Positions 51,015 to 59,564 are shown, counted from the first letter of the stretch. The stretch is DNA of 64,000 bases from Ruminococcaceae bacterium FB2012 (GCA_900104495.1 FMXS01000006.1:146271-210270); one strand, 5' to 3'. Translations and numbers: made by a program. Notes: generated from the letters alone by a model not told the origin.

Positions 51015-51214
51015 TTTTATACCTCCTGTTCTTTTCTTAAATGTGTTAATGTATATAAACTCCGTGAAGTACGGATTTGTTTTCTTTGTCAAAATAATAG
51101 TCCTAAAGATTCTAATAGTCGCTAAGGCATAAGACAATAAAGAAGATTCAAATTATGTCTGGGAGGACTTGCGATTTTTATACTATTATAATATAGATAT
51201 CAAATGCTCTGAGA

Positions 51215-51244
51215 CATCCCGCTTCGTCAGACTGAAGCGGGATG
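51215..51244. repeat. Strong hairpin between small gene and excisionase-like gene
   Basis: CATCCCGCTTC (51215-51225) and GAAGCGGGATG (51234-51244) are perfectly complementary over 11 bases. No long U-run follows on the minus strand, so it could be a weak terminator or RNA stabiliser for the gene at 51269. Confidence 0.6.
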
Positions 51245-51268
51245 TTTGAGAAATACACATCACTAATA

Positions 51269-51634
51269 TCAGGTGTCGCATTCGTCGGGATATGGGGCTG
51301 CTTTAATTATGTCAAAAAACATATATGGATCCTCTTCTTCGGGATCAAGATCATCAACGTTTTCAACAATTCGCGTTGACGCCATAAAGTACACAGATGC
51401 TTTATACAGCTTACATCCATGGTTTTCTGTCCAAAAACAATAAGTGCTTTTTTCGAAACTTAAAGCTTCTTCTGCTTCTTCATAGCTGGCGTACGCTTTC
51501 ACGAAGTCAGCATTGTCGATGCTGTCATCTTCATCAGGCCGTATATCCTGCATAGCAGAATACGGTTTATGAATTAGCCACAGATCGGCTCTGAATATTG
51601 CGTAAGGCAGTTTTATGGTTTTGCAATCTAACAT
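51269..51634 (-). CDS. Small acidic hypothetical protein
   Basis: A 121-residue protein without recognised family, strongly acidic in two stretches (IRPDEDDSIDNADF and DDLDPEEEDPY). AGGAGG-type sequence lies before the ATG at 51634. It is the first gene leftwards from the repressor region and is likely an early gene of the integrated element. Its acidity resembles DNA-mimic proteins, but that is only a suggestion. Confidence 0.65.
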   Translation of the reverse strand: MLDCKTIKLPYAIFRADLWLIHKPYSAMQDIRPDEDDSIDNADFVKAYASYEEAEEALSFEKSTYCFWTENHGCKLYKASVYFMASTRIVENVDDLDPEEEDPYMFFDIIKAAPYPDECDT

Positions 51635-51879
51635 TTTAAATACCTCCAATTCTATGTTTTGTCAAATCTTCCCCTGCTCAATATAAGTATCAAGGCGGGC
51701 GAAACAGACCTATCACAACACATTTGCTCATATCGTTCCCCCTTTTCAATTTAAATCACTCGCTCAGCATTATTATTAGAAGCAAATTTTTTATGCTTCT
51801 ATTGTACACCATCTTGCTAAATTTGTCAATATGTTTTTCAAAAAATTTTTTTGAATCAGTTTTTTCGTGCCAAAAGGAT
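51635..51879. other. AT-rich divergent control region
   Basis: Noncoding DNA between the leftward small gene and the rightward repressor gene. Very AT-rich, including an A/T run at 51836-51852. A leftward promoter is expected here, but no convincing pair of boxes was fixed by eye. Confidence 0.4.
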
Positions 51880-51908
51880 TTGACAACCACTTTGATTTGT
51901 GGTATAAT
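51880..51908 (+). promoter_or_regulatory. Repressor-gene promoter with an operator in its spacer
   Basis: TTGACA (51880-51885), 17-base spacer, TATAAT (51903-51908). The spacer carries the inverted repeat ACCAC-N8-GTGGT (51886-51890 with 51899-51903), a likely binding site for the XRE protein encoded next. Confidence 0.8.
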
Positions 51909-52034
51909 AGAAGCAGTGACTTGTGCACTTCTAATATAACGTGATGTGCTATGAGTTTGGGTTTCAGCATCATATTTCTAATAATATGATTGCATGTAAA
52001 CACTATCACCTATAAGAAAAGGAGAAATTAAAAT

Positions 52035-52967
52035 ATGGCCAACAAACAACAAGCAAGATTGAATTTTGTCAAAGGAGTCTATGGTAAGAATTGGAAAAAG
52101 ATCAGAGAAATGCAAAATATGCCGCAAAGAGAATTTGCCAAGAAAGTATCCTTATCTAATGCAGTAATTGCAAAAATTGAAAGCGAGATAGCCTTGCCAA
52201 CCATTGAACAAATTAATCTGTATCAGAAAATGTTTAATGTTTCATTAGATTATCTTATTGGACTAACTACTGAATCTTCTATTGAACTAGCAAGAATAAG
52301 CGATTTTACTGGATTATCAAATAGCTGCATAAGAAAACTCCATAATTATAAGGACTCTTTATTAGCTGTGTATCAAGATATTTTAAACATTAATATTGAT
52401 GAATACATTTTTGAAGGAAAAGAAGTTCTTAGTATTTTAGATGAATTGATTTGTAATGACGATTTACTTCTTTTAGCACAATACCTATATTTAATCTCCC
52501 TATTATCAAAGAAAGAACTCGAAAACGATGCTACTGAAAAGAATGCCAGTGTAGATAAGGCAGTGCAGATGCTGGATGAACACTATCGTTTTGTAGTTAA
52601 TGGCAGAGAATCTATTGAGATCATAATTGAAAGACTTTTTAGAGAACTCATTAGACTTTTGGATAAAAGGAAAAATGAGAATGAAATAGAAGCCATACAA
52701 AGAGAGATTAACCACTATGATTGGTTTTATCACCTCAGCGATGACAAATCTCTCTCCTATCAAACTAATATATCAGGAGAGAAAAACACTATTATCAATT
52801 CAAATCAAAATATAACAACAGATATTGATGAAGAACCTGTAGAAATAGGACTAATTGGATATGACACCGAAGAAGATATATCCAACGACGAAACTTTATT
52901 TGAGGACACGGATTTCAATGAAGAAAGAAAAAACGAGAAAAAAGAGAGGAAAAAGAAGAAAAACTAA
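52035..52967 (+). CDS. XRE-family repressor-like protein
   Basis: A 310-residue protein with a Cro/CI-type HTH at about residues 18-75 (WKKIREMQNMPQREFAKKV, LSNAVIAKIESEIALP, FNVSLDYLIGLT). The middle is helical and AT-rich in codon use, and the C-terminus is acidic then extremely Lys-rich (NEKKERKKKKN). There is no peptidase-type cleavage domain, so it is not a LexA-like CI. It is probably the immunity or master repressor of the integrated element. AAGGAG precedes the ATG. It is followed in the same direction by the integrase gene. Confidence 0.85.
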   Translation: MANKQQARLNFVKGVYGKNWKKIREMQNMPQREFAKKVSLSNAVIAKIESEIALPTIEQINLYQKMFNVSLDYLIGLTTESSIELARISDFTGLSNSCIRKLHNYKDSLLAVYQDILNINIDEYIFEGKEVLSILDELICNDDLLLLAQYLYLISLLSKKELENDATEKNASVDKAVQMLDEHYRFVVNGRESIEIIIERLFRELIRLLDKRKNENEIEAIQREINHYDWFYHLSDDKSLSYQTNISGEKNTIINSNQNITTDIDEEPVEIGLIGYDTEEDISNDETLFEDTDFNEERKNEKKERKKKKN

Positions 52968-53117
52968 TGTCATGATATATTCTTTTGGCATCAAACTCAG
53001 CTTTTTGAGTGCATCAGAAGCTAATCACTGAACAAGATACGGTTATCTTATCAATAATGCTTATTTTTTCGCTAACAGAAACACTACTATTATAAAAGGA
53101 AAGAAAGGAGAAGCATA

Positions 53118-54497
53118 ATGGCACGCATAGAGAAACAAAAAAACGGCTCTTACCGCATTCAAATCTCCACAGGCTACTCTGCAGACGGCAAACATCATAA
53201 GACGCAGTCCATGACATGGCATCCTGAGAAAGGAATGACCGAGCGGCAAATCAAAAAAGCTCTCGATGCGGCTGTGGCCGAATTCGAGCAGGAGTGCCGC
53301 AGCGGCAAGCGCGTGGTCAACACCTGCAAGCTTGAGAACTTTATCGAACAATGGTTCGAGATCAAGTCCGGGGAAGTTGCTGATTCGACCATAAAGAAGT
53401 ACCGCGACTACTGCCCGAGGGTATTTGAACAGCTTGGGCACCTTCGTATGGACAAGATCACCACATTCGATATAGACAATTTCGTCGTTTGGTTGAAAAA
53501 ACAAACGTACGGTACCAAATACGGTCGCTGCAAGATCGATCTACAAAAAGAGTTAGCCCATCGCAAAGAAACGCAAAAGGCTTTCGCAGCCCGGGCGGGA
53601 GTTTCAGCGAACGCAGTGAGAAGTTGCTATCAGGGGGAACGTATCAGGTGGGAGGCGGCCGATAAAATTGCTGCAGTTCTTGATAAAAAAGTAACCGCTG
53701 TGTTCGATGATGCCTCCGACAACAAGCCGCTCTCAGCCAAAACCATACATGGTTATCACGGCTTTCTTTCCTCGGTCTTCAGCTATGCCGTAGCCCGCAA
53801 GGCGATCCGCGAAAATCCATGCGACGGAGTGATACTCCCGAAAATAGAAAAGGAAGAGCACGCAGTCCTGACTATCGAGGAGGCAACACTGCTACTCAAA
53901 ACATTGAAAGAGTTTGCAGATCCCAAGTATTTTATTTTCTTTTTGCTGGCAATATATACCGGTGGCCGCCGAGGAGAAGTGATAGCGCTGCGTTGGAAGG
54001 ATATTGACTTTGATCAGCATACCGTCAACATAACGCGAACATTGAAATTTGAAAAGAAAAAAGGGAATTATTACACCACCCCAAAATCTAAGAAGTCCAA
54101 CAGGACCGTGCTTATCAGCGACAACACCGTTCAGGAGCTTAAAGCCTTTAAAGCGAAACAAGAAGACCATGCCCAAAAGATAGGCGATCTCTGGCACGAT
54201 GAAGACCTCATCTTCACGCAGTTCAACGGGAGACAAATGGGGATATCCACCCCTTACGGATTTATCAAGAAGTTCGCGGAAAAACACGATCTTGTCCCAA
54301 CAACGATACATCAGCTCCGTCACACGAACGCTACAATTTTAATACATAGCGGCACCGACGTTAAAACGCTGCAGGAATGGTTAGGTCACAGCAGCGCTCA
54401 GGTCACCTTGGACATTTATTCCCATGAACTTCAGGCCTCGAAAATGCTTGCATCCAAGGCCATAAGCGATGCTCTCGACAAGAGCATCGCGGTATGA
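53118..54497 (+). CDS. Tyrosine integrase with an inserted helix-turn-helix domain
   Basis: A 459-residue integrase. It has an N-terminal AP2-like arm-binding region (GSYRIQISTGYSADGKHHK), a SAM-like core domain interrupted after residue 137 by an XRE-like HTH (LAHRKETQKAFAARAGV, then SANAVRSCYQGERIRWEAADKIAAVL), and a catalytic domain. The catalytic residues are Arg in GGRRGEVIALRW, His-x2-Arg in HQLRHTNATILI, His in LGHSSAQVT and Tyr in IYSH. It points at the 3' end of tRNA-Ser(GCU) 177 bases away, the usual place for an attachment site. A terminator follows. The inserted HTH makes it about 70 residues longer than ordinary members. Confidence 0.9.
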   Translation: MARIEKQKNGSYRIQISTGYSADGKHHKTQSMTWHPEKGMTERQIKKALDAAVAEFEQECRSGKRVVNTCKLENFIEQWFEIKSGEVADSTIKKYRDYCPRVFEQLGHLRMDKITTFDIDNFVVWLKKQTYGTKYGRCKIDLQKELAHRKETQKAFAARAGVSANAVRSCYQGERIRWEAADKIAAVLDKKVTAVFDDASDNKPLSAKTIHGYHGFLSSVFSYAVARKAIRENPCDGVILPKIEKEEHAVLTIEEATLLLKTLKEFADPKYFIFFLLAIYTGGRRGEVIALRWKDIDFDQHTVNITRTLKFEKKKGNYYTTPKSKKSNRTVLISDNTVQELKAFKAKQEDHAQKIGDLWHDEDLIFTQFNGRQMGISTPYGFIKKFAEKHDLVPTTIHQLRHTNATILIHSGTDVKTLQEWLGHSSAQVTLDIYSHELQASKMLASKAISDALDKSIAV

Positions 54498-54524
54498 CCC
54501 GCAGAACATTATAAATAAATGAAA

Positions 54525-54566
54525 CAGCCGAACACAGGTGATTTTTCCCGTGTTCGGCTGAATGAT
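54525..54566 (+). terminator. Terminator after the integrase
   Basis: CAGCCGAACAC (54525-54535) and GTGTTCGGCTG (54550-54560) form an 11-bp stem, followed by a weak T-rich tail. Confidence 0.75.
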
Positions 54567-54673
54567 TTTATTAACAAAAAATGAATAGCGCCAAAACAGC
54601 GCCAAAACCAATACATTTAGCAAAAATCAAAAGCTGCAAACCGCGCATCTGCGCGTTTTGCAGCTCTGATAAC

Positions 54674-54763
54674 TGGCGCGGATTGAGAGATTTGAACTCT
54701 CGCGCCCCTTTCGAGACCTACTCCCTTAGCAGGGGAGCCCCTTCACCACTTGGGTAAATCCGC
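54674..54763 (-). tRNA. tRNA-Ser (anticodon GCU)
   Basis: A full cloverleaf on the minus strand with a 7-bp acceptor stem (GCGGATT/AATCCGC), an anticodon arm CTCCC-CTGCTAA-GGGAG, a long variable arm as in serine tRNAs, a T-arm GAGAG-TTCAAAT-CTCTC, and an encoded CCA. Its 3' end faces the integrase at 53118 and is the likely attachment site. Confidence 0.95.
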
Positions 54764-54791
54764 AAAGTGCTGGTGTTTTCCTTATAAAAAA

Positions 54792-54880
54792 TGGCGGACA
54801 GGGTGGGATTCGAACCCACGGTACGTTGCCGTATCACCGGTTTTCAAGACCGGCTCCTTAAACCACTCGGACACCTGTCC
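54792..54880 (-). tRNA. tRNA-Ser (anticodon UGA)
   Basis: Cloverleaf on the minus strand: acceptor GGACAGG/CCTGTCC, anticodon loop CTTGAAA, long variable arm, T-arm GTGGG-TTCGAAT-CCCAC, encoded CCA. It is co-transcribed ahead of tRNA-Ser(GCU), 28 bases apart. Confidence 0.95.
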
Positions 54881-54906
54881 TTATCCGCGTTCCCGGTGAC
54901 TAAGTT

Positions 54907-54935
54907 ATTATATCACATTAATCCCGCTTTGTCAA
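54907..54935 (-). promoter_or_regulatory. Promoter of the two tRNA-Ser genes
   Basis: Minus strand: TTGACA (54930-54935), 17-base spacer, TATAAT (54907-54912), full consensus. Confidence 0.85.
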
Positions 54936-54955
54936 GGGCTTTTGTGAAAATCTTA

Positions 54956-54993
54956 CGGGTATCGGTTTTTGAGACCGATACCCGCTTTTCTTT
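54956..54993 (+). terminator. Terminator-like hairpin between the tRNA promoter and metallophosphoesterase
   Basis: CGGGTATCGGT (54956-54966) and ACCGATACCCG (54974-54984) pair perfectly and are followed by CTTTTCTTT. It could block rightward readthrough from the integrated element. Confidence 0.6.
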
Positions 54994-55009
54994 GCGCTCC
55001 CCTTCCCGA

Positions 55010-55038
55010 TTGACATTTTCTCTTCCATACTGTATAAT
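55010..55038 (+). promoter_or_regulatory. Promoter for the metallophosphoesterase gene
   Basis: TTGACA (55010-55015), 17-base spacer, TATAAT (55033-55038), full consensus, 30 bases before the start codon. Confidence 0.85.
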
Positions 55039-55068
55039 TATACCAGCAAAACACGAAAGGGGGACGGT

Positions 55069-56175
55069 ATGATGATCTGGATACTCCTGCTGGTATTTCT
55101 GGCGTCTGCCGGGGTGACGGGGACGGTCTACCTTATGAAACGCGCCCGGCGCTTCTGGCCGGCGAAACAGCTGAGCGAAAAGAACAAGGTCCTCGGGTGG
55201 ATCGCGTCGGCATGGCCGCTGTATATCTGTCTCCCCTTTCTGGCGGTGAACGTTTACGCCTTTGTTATCGCCTACGTCAATCTGATACTGATATGGGCCG
55301 CCTGCGACCTTGTGGGGTACATCATCCGGAGGCTTCGGAAGAAGGAGCGACGGGAGCATTATGTCATCGGGTGGATCGCGGTGGGGCTCACCGCCTGCTA
55401 TCTGACCTGGGGCTGGATATCCGCTCACACGGTACTGCGGACGGAGTACCGTTTTGAGACTGCAAAAGAGCTTGGACGCGGGAGTCTCCGGGTGGCGGTA
55501 ATAGCCGATCTCCATGTGGGACTGACCCTTGACGGCGATCAGTTTGCGGAGCAGTGCCGCCGTATCGCGGAGGAAAAGCCGGACCTTGTGGTAGCCGCGG
55601 GAGATTTTGCGGATGACGACTCCACGCGCTCCGATATGATAAAGGCCTGCGAGGCTTTAGGGAGCATCCCTGCGGAGCTGGGGGTCTACTGGGTCTACGG
55701 CAATCATGACCGGGGCTATTTCAGCTACCGTGATTTTACGGCAGAGGAAATGGCAGAAACTCTCACCCGATGCGGGGTAAAGGTCCTGAGTGATGAAACT
55801 GCGGACGCGGACGGGCACATCACTGTTGCCGGCAGAGAGGACAAAGGGAATGGCGGACGTCTCTCTGCGGGAGAGCTGATGAAGGGCATCGACCCTTCCC
55901 GATATGTGATAATGCTGGACCACCAGCCCAACGACTACGCTGCCGAAGCCGAAGCGGGACCGGACCTTGTGATCTCGGGGCACACTCACGGCGGGCACAT
56001 TTTTCCTGCGGGCCTTGTGGGACAGCTCACGGGAGCCAACGACCGTCTTTACGGCACCGAAAGGCGGGGGAACACGGATTTCCTTGTGACCTCGGGCATT
56101 TCCGGCTGGGGGATCCCCTTCAAGACCTTTGCGGTCTCGGAGTATGTTGTTGTTGACATTTATCCGACGAAGTAA
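55069..56175 (+). CDS. Membrane-anchored metallophosphoesterase
   Basis: A 368-residue protein with hydrophobic segments at about residues 1-20, 45-65, 68-85 and 103-125, and a catalytic domain after residue 140. Metal ligands are seen in VAVIADLHVG (Asp-x-His), VAAGDFADDDS, VYGNHDRG, IMLDHQP and ISGHTHGGH. This is the calcineurin-like group often annotated YkuE/YaeI, with a membrane anchor. Substrates in related proteins include UDP-diacylglucosamine-like lipids and phosphodiesters, but it is unknown here. The start follows GGGGGA and has two tandem ATG codons. Confidence 0.88.
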   Translation: MMIWILLLVFLASAGVTGTVYLMKRARRFWPAKQLSEKNKVLGWIASAWPLYICLPFLAVNVYAFVIAYVNLILIWAACDLVGYIIRRLRKKERREHYVIGWIAVGLTACYLTWGWISAHTVLRTEYRFETAKELGRGSLRVAVIADLHVGLTLDGDQFAEQCRRIAEEKPDLVVAAGDFADDDSTRSDMIKACEALGSIPAELGVYWVYGNHDRGYFSYRDFTAEEMAETLTRCGVKVLSDETADADGHITVAGREDKGNGGRLSAGELMKGIDPSRYVIMLDHQPNDYAAEAEAGPDLVISGHTHGGHIFPAGLVGQLTGANDRLYGTERRGNTDFLVTSGISGWGIPFKTFAVSEYVVVDIYPTK

Positions 56176-56215
56176 TATAATGTATGTGGTGACCCGTATT
56201 ATGTTTGACACCCGC

Positions 56216-56265
56216 CCGAAAACGCATATTCTCCCCCGGCGGTGGGGAGAGGTATGTGTTTTCGG
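56216..56265. repeat. Large palindrome after the metallophosphoesterase gene
   Basis: CCGAAAACGCATA (56216-56228) pairs with TATGTGTTTTCGG (56253-56265) with one mismatch, and an inner CTCCCC/GGGGAG extends the stem. It is too long and U-poor for an ordinary terminator. It may be a mobile palindromic unit. Confidence 0.6.
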
Positions 56266-56332
56266 AACTCTCGCAAAGCTGAAGCCCGACTGAGTCGTCG
56301 CTGACGCGCCGAACGAGGCTCTGCCCTAAGAA

Positions 56333-56366
56333 CCCGCCAAGGGCTGCCGCGCCCTTGGATGGGCGG
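56333..56366. repeat. Second GC-rich palindrome
   Basis: CCGCC-A-AGGGC and GCCCTT-GGAT-GGGCGG form a bipartite hairpin about 70 bases after the first palindrome, in the same gap of about 250 bases. Confidence 0.5.
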
Positions 56367-56429
56367 AACGCGCTTCGCGGTTGGGTTTGCAGCTTTGTGC
56401 GTTTTCCCCGCAAAGGAGTGAATGCCTGT

Positions 56430-57443
56430 TTGAGCAGAAAAGCTATAATAGTTCACCGCATCATCGCGTCGGCAGGCTGGCTCTGCCTGGTGTGGCAGTT
56501 CGTCTTTTACCTCGCCCACTGGAGTTCCCTGCCGGAGGAGCCGGGCATCCATTTCGACCGCGCTCAGGGTTCAACCGTGTTCGATGTCTATGCCTCAAAA
56601 ATGTACGGCTTCTATCCGCATCTTATCACTGTTATCACTCTTGCCGCAAACCTTATCGTCACCCGTATCATCGGGCGGGAAAAACTCAAGCTGGGGCTGA
56701 AGGTCAGGGAAAAGGGAAAACGGCTCATCACCGAGTCCATAGTCATAACTCTGGACATCATGACCCTTTCCACAGCAGGCTTTTTCTGCTGCTGGACCGC
56801 TGCTGTCTCGGTGCAGGATGCGGGCATTATGGAGCATTCAGATCTGCCCTTGTCAGCGGGGATAACGCTGATATTTGCGGCTGTGATCTTTCAGCTCATC
56901 GCCCACGCAGTATACAGGGAAAGGACAGCGGAGACGGTGGACCTCTCCCCGGAGGAAAAGCGTAAGCGCCGTCTGCGCTTTCTGCTGACAGGAAGTTCAT
57001 CCGAACCGGACAGCGGTATGCGTCACCGGCTGAGCCTTGCCGTAAGCTGGATAATCATTTCCGGCCTGACGGCGATCGGACTTTTCGTCCTTGAACGGCT
57101 CCCGAAGGATGACATCGCCGACGAGCATCACGGACAGGCCTGGTTCGCCAATGCGGGAGAATACCTCGACAAGCGGCTGGTGTTCCTGCCCTTCATCATA
57201 GCCGTACCGATAATGCTCCTGTCGGAACCCTTTTCGGTAAGAGCCGGACGTCGTGGGAACAAAGCCCTCGTGAAGCTCTTTGACCGTATCCGGCTGATAC
57301 TTGCCCTGTGCGCGGGCTGGTGCGAGATCATGCTGTTCAGCGAGAAAGCTATACATCCGGCGGTGTTCTGCATAAGCGGAGCGCTTTTGGCAGGAGCTGT
57401 CATATCCTATATCATAAACATCCGTAACGGAGGAGGAAAATAA
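56430..57443 (+). CDS. Multi-pass membrane protein of unknown function
   Basis: A 337-residue protein (from a probable TTG start at 56430, 11 bases after AAAGGAG) with about eight hydrophobic segments, beginning IIASAGWLCLVWQFVFYLA. The phrase WSSLPEEPGIHFD recalls the WxxLPxxIPxHFD motif of DUF1648-type membrane proteins, but most of the remaining sequence is not family-specific. It ends with TAA directly abutting the GTG start of the acyltransferase gene, so the two are co-translated. No transport motif is visible. Confidence 0.7.
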   Translation: MSRKAIIVHRIIASAGWLCLVWQFVFYLAHWSSLPEEPGIHFDRAQGSTVFDVYASKMYGFYPHLITVITLAANLIVTRIIGREKLKLGLKVREKGKRLITESIVITLDIMTLSTAGFFCCWTAAVSVQDAGIMEHSDLPLSAGITLIFAAVIFQLIAHAVYRERTAETVDLSPEEKRKRRLRFLLTGSSSEPDSGMRHRLSLAVSWIIISGLTAIGLFVLERLPKDDIADEHHGQAWFANAGEYLDKRLVFLPFIIAVPIMLLSEPFSVRAGRRGNKALVKLFDRIRLILALCAGWCEIMLFSEKAIHPAVFCISGALLAGAVISYIINIRNGGGK

Positions 57444-58634
57444 GTGAGCTTCAACAAAGAAAAACTCAGCAAAAGAGACCCGGCAATGGACATCCTCAGA
57501 TGCCTTGCCTGCTTCGGGGTAGTGTCGGTGCACTTTTTCCTCAACACTGGATTCTACAACGTCCCCATAGGCAACCGCAGGATGTATGCAATGGTCTACA
57601 TACGGTCCTTCTTTATGTTCTGCGTGCCGCTGTTCCTGCTGCTGACGGGCTATCTCAACTGTCACAAAAAGCCGGAGCGCAGCCACTACAAAAAGCTGGG
57701 CGGGACCCTTTACACCTACGTCGCGGCGGCCCTCTTCGGGCTGTATGCCTATCCCAAGCTCTACGGCGCGGTGAGGAGCATATTCGATCTCAAAGAAGTG
57801 ACCTTCGAGCCCAACAGCATAGTCAACACCGTGGCGAAGATACTCAGCTTCAACACCTTCTACGCCTGGTATATCGAAATGTATATCGGGCTTTTCCTGA
57901 TGATACCTTTCCTCAACATACTGTATCACAACATAAAGACCAAAGGTCAGAAGAAACTGCTGATCTGCACCGGCCTGCTGCTGACGGCTCTGCCGGCCGT
58001 CATCAACGTCTACAACTTCAAGGTGTCCGGCTGGTTCAGCGAACCTTCAATGACCGTGGGTCCCGACGGCAAGGCCGTGACCTTCAACAAGATAATCCCC
58101 GCCTTCTGGACGATACTGTACCCTGTCACATACTATTTTATAGGGTGCTACCTGCGGGAGTACGGCTTGAAGATCAAGACCTGGCTCAACGGTCTGCTGA
58201 TAATCGCCTGGGCGGGGCTCAACGGGCTATACAACCTCTGGCGGAGCCGCTGGGTGATCTTCCAGTGGGGAGCCTGGTGCGACTGGGGCTCGCTGTTCAA
58301 CGTGATACAGGCAGTGCTGATCTTCACCTTCTTTATGAATCTGAAATACGAGAAAATGCCGTTATTCCTGAAATGGTGCTTTATGAAGCTGTCGGGGCTG
58401 ACCCTGGGGATATACCTGATCTCCTGGTCGGTGGACAGGCTTTGCTACCCCGTGATCGAAAAGGCGGAGCCGGTGATCCACAAGCGGCTGGAATACTGGT
58501 TCATCGCCGTACCCATAGTGTTTACGGTGTCGGCGGTGATCTCCTATCTTATCCTTAAACTGAAACAGCTGGGACTGTTCATATACAAAAAGGCAAGACC
58601 GGGGACGGAAGCGGAAAACCCGCCAACGAACTAA
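57444..58634 (+). CDS. Acyltransferase-3 family membrane protein
   Basis: A 396-residue integral membrane acyltransferase (OafA/WecH type). It begins DPAMDILRCLACFGVVSVHFFLN, with the conserved Arg and His of this family, followed by RSFFMFCVPLFLLLTGYL and about ten membrane helices. The translation start is GTG immediately after the upstream stop, with AGGAGG before it. Such enzymes acetylate cell-surface or exported glycans. It is about 23 kb from the capsule locus, so the substrate may be peptidoglycan, teichoic acid or another glycan. Confidence 0.88.
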   Translation: MSFNKEKLSKRDPAMDILRCLACFGVVSVHFFLNTGFYNVPIGNRRMYAMVYIRSFFMFCVPLFLLLTGYLNCHKKPERSHYKKLGGTLYTYVAAALFGLYAYPKLYGAVRSIFDLKEVTFEPNSIVNTVAKILSFNTFYAWYIEMYIGLFLMIPFLNILYHNIKTKGQKKLLICTGLLLTALPAVINVYNFKVSGWFSEPSMTVGPDGKAVTFNKIIPAFWTILYPVTYYFIGCYLREYGLKIKTWLNGLLIIAWAGLNGLYNLWRSRWVIFQWGAWCDWGSLFNVIQAVLIFTFFMNLKYEKMPLFLKWCFMKLSGLTLGIYLISWSVDRLCYPVIEKAEPVIHKRLEYWFIAVPIVFTVSAVISYLILKLKQLGLFIYKKARPGTEAENPPTN

Positions 58635-58679
58635 CGCAGTTAAGAATCAAACGAACCAACGTCGCAAGAATGCGAGAGC

Positions 58680-58740
58680 CGGATTATTCCGGCAATCACA
58701 AGTCGATAAGAATTCAAACGTTGTTCGCCGGAATAATCCG
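58680..58740. repeat. Perfect 14-bp inverted repeat with a 33-base loop
   Basis: CGGATTATTCCGGC (58680-58693) and GCCGGAATAATCCG (58727-58740). It lies in the 216-base gap between the acyltransferase and sirtuin genes. No U-run follows, so it is more like a palindromic repeat element or a protein-binding or RNA-processing site than a terminator. Confidence 0.7.
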
Positions 58741-58850
58741 TCACATCACGCCAAGCCGTAAGCGGCGCGGTGTCACGGCCACATCACGAAACAAACCCAA
58801 GCGCCCAAAGGGCGCGCAGCGTGAATTAAAAAAAGAAAGGAAGGATTTTT

Positions 58851-59561
58851 ATGAAAACACTCCAGCAGATCATCAATGATTCGGACAAGATCGTCTTCTT
58901 CGGAGGGGCGGGAGTTTCCACCGAAAGCGGGATACCCGATTTCCGCTCTCAGGACGGGCTCTACAATCAGAAGTACGACTACCCGCCCGAGACTATCATC
59001 TCCCACAGCTTCTTTATGCGCCACACCGAGGAGTTCTACCGCTTCTACTGCGACAAGATGCTGGCCCTCGACGCCAAGCCCAACGCCGCCCACCTCAAGC
59101 TGGCGGAAATGGAGGCTAAGGGCAAGCTGGACTGCGTCATCACCCAGAACATCGACGGGCTGCATCAGCTGGCGGGGAGCAAAAAGGTATACGAGCTCCA
59201 CGGCTCGGTACACCGCAACTACTGCATGGAATGCGGAAAGAGCTATACTGCGGAGTTCGTCAAGAACTGCGGAGGCATCCCGAGATGCTCCTGCGGAGGG
59301 CTCATCAAGCCGGACGTGGTGCTTTATGAAGAATCTCTCGACTCCGACTGCATCGACAAGTCCGTTGCGGCTATCGCCTCCTGCGACACGCTGATAATCG
59401 CCGGCACTTCCCTCACCGTTTACCCTGCGGCGGGATTCGTCCGCTATTTCAGAGGCAACGACCTGGTGCTCATCAACCGCGATCCCACTCCGATGGACAA
59501 GGAATGCGACCTTGTCATCCACGACAGCGTGGGGAAGGTGCTGGGCGCGATCGAGGTGTGA
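58851..59561 (+). CDS. cobB: NAD-dependent protein deacylase (sirtuin)
   Basis: A 236-residue Sir2 enzyme removing acyl groups from protein lysines with NAD+. Motifs: GAGVSTESGIPDFRSQDGLY, TQNIDGLHQLAGS, the catalytic His in ELHGSVHRNYC, four zinc cysteines (CMEC and CSC), and AGTSLTVYPAAGF. Its length is typical for the bacterial CobB/SrtN group. GGAAGG precedes the ATG. It is followed three bases later by the GIY-YIG gene. Confidence 0.95.
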   Translation: MKTLQQIINDSDKIVFFGGAGVSTESGIPDFRSQDGLYNQKYDYPPETIISHSFFMRHTEEFYRFYCDKMLALDAKPNAAHLKLAEMEAKGKLDCVITQNIDGLHQLAGSKKVYELHGSVHRNYCMECGKSYTAEFVKNCGGIPRCSCGGLIKPDVVLYEESLDSDCIDKSVAAIASCDTLIIAGTSLTVYPAAGFVRYFRGNDLVLINRDPTPMDKECDLVIHDSVGKVLGAIEV

Positions 59562-59564
59562 ACC

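Noticed and set aside
36757..54497. An integrative conjugative element spanning the accessory region
   Set aside because: No relaxase, coupling protein or type IV secretion gene is present, and the three recombinases do not share borders. A satellite or several small elements fit better.
54674..54700. Second copy of the tRNA-Ser 3' end as the other attachment site
   Set aside because: Scanning the likely left borders (36.6, 40, 46 and 48-51 kb) by eye gave no convincing repeat of the tRNA end, so no att pair is claimed. The other site may lie where I failed to see it.
57500..58558. 352-codon frame in another phase of the acyltransferase gene
   Set aside because: It overlaps a protein with clear membrane helices and family motifs, while this frame encodes low-complexity Arg/Gln/Leu text typical of a GC-rich shadow.
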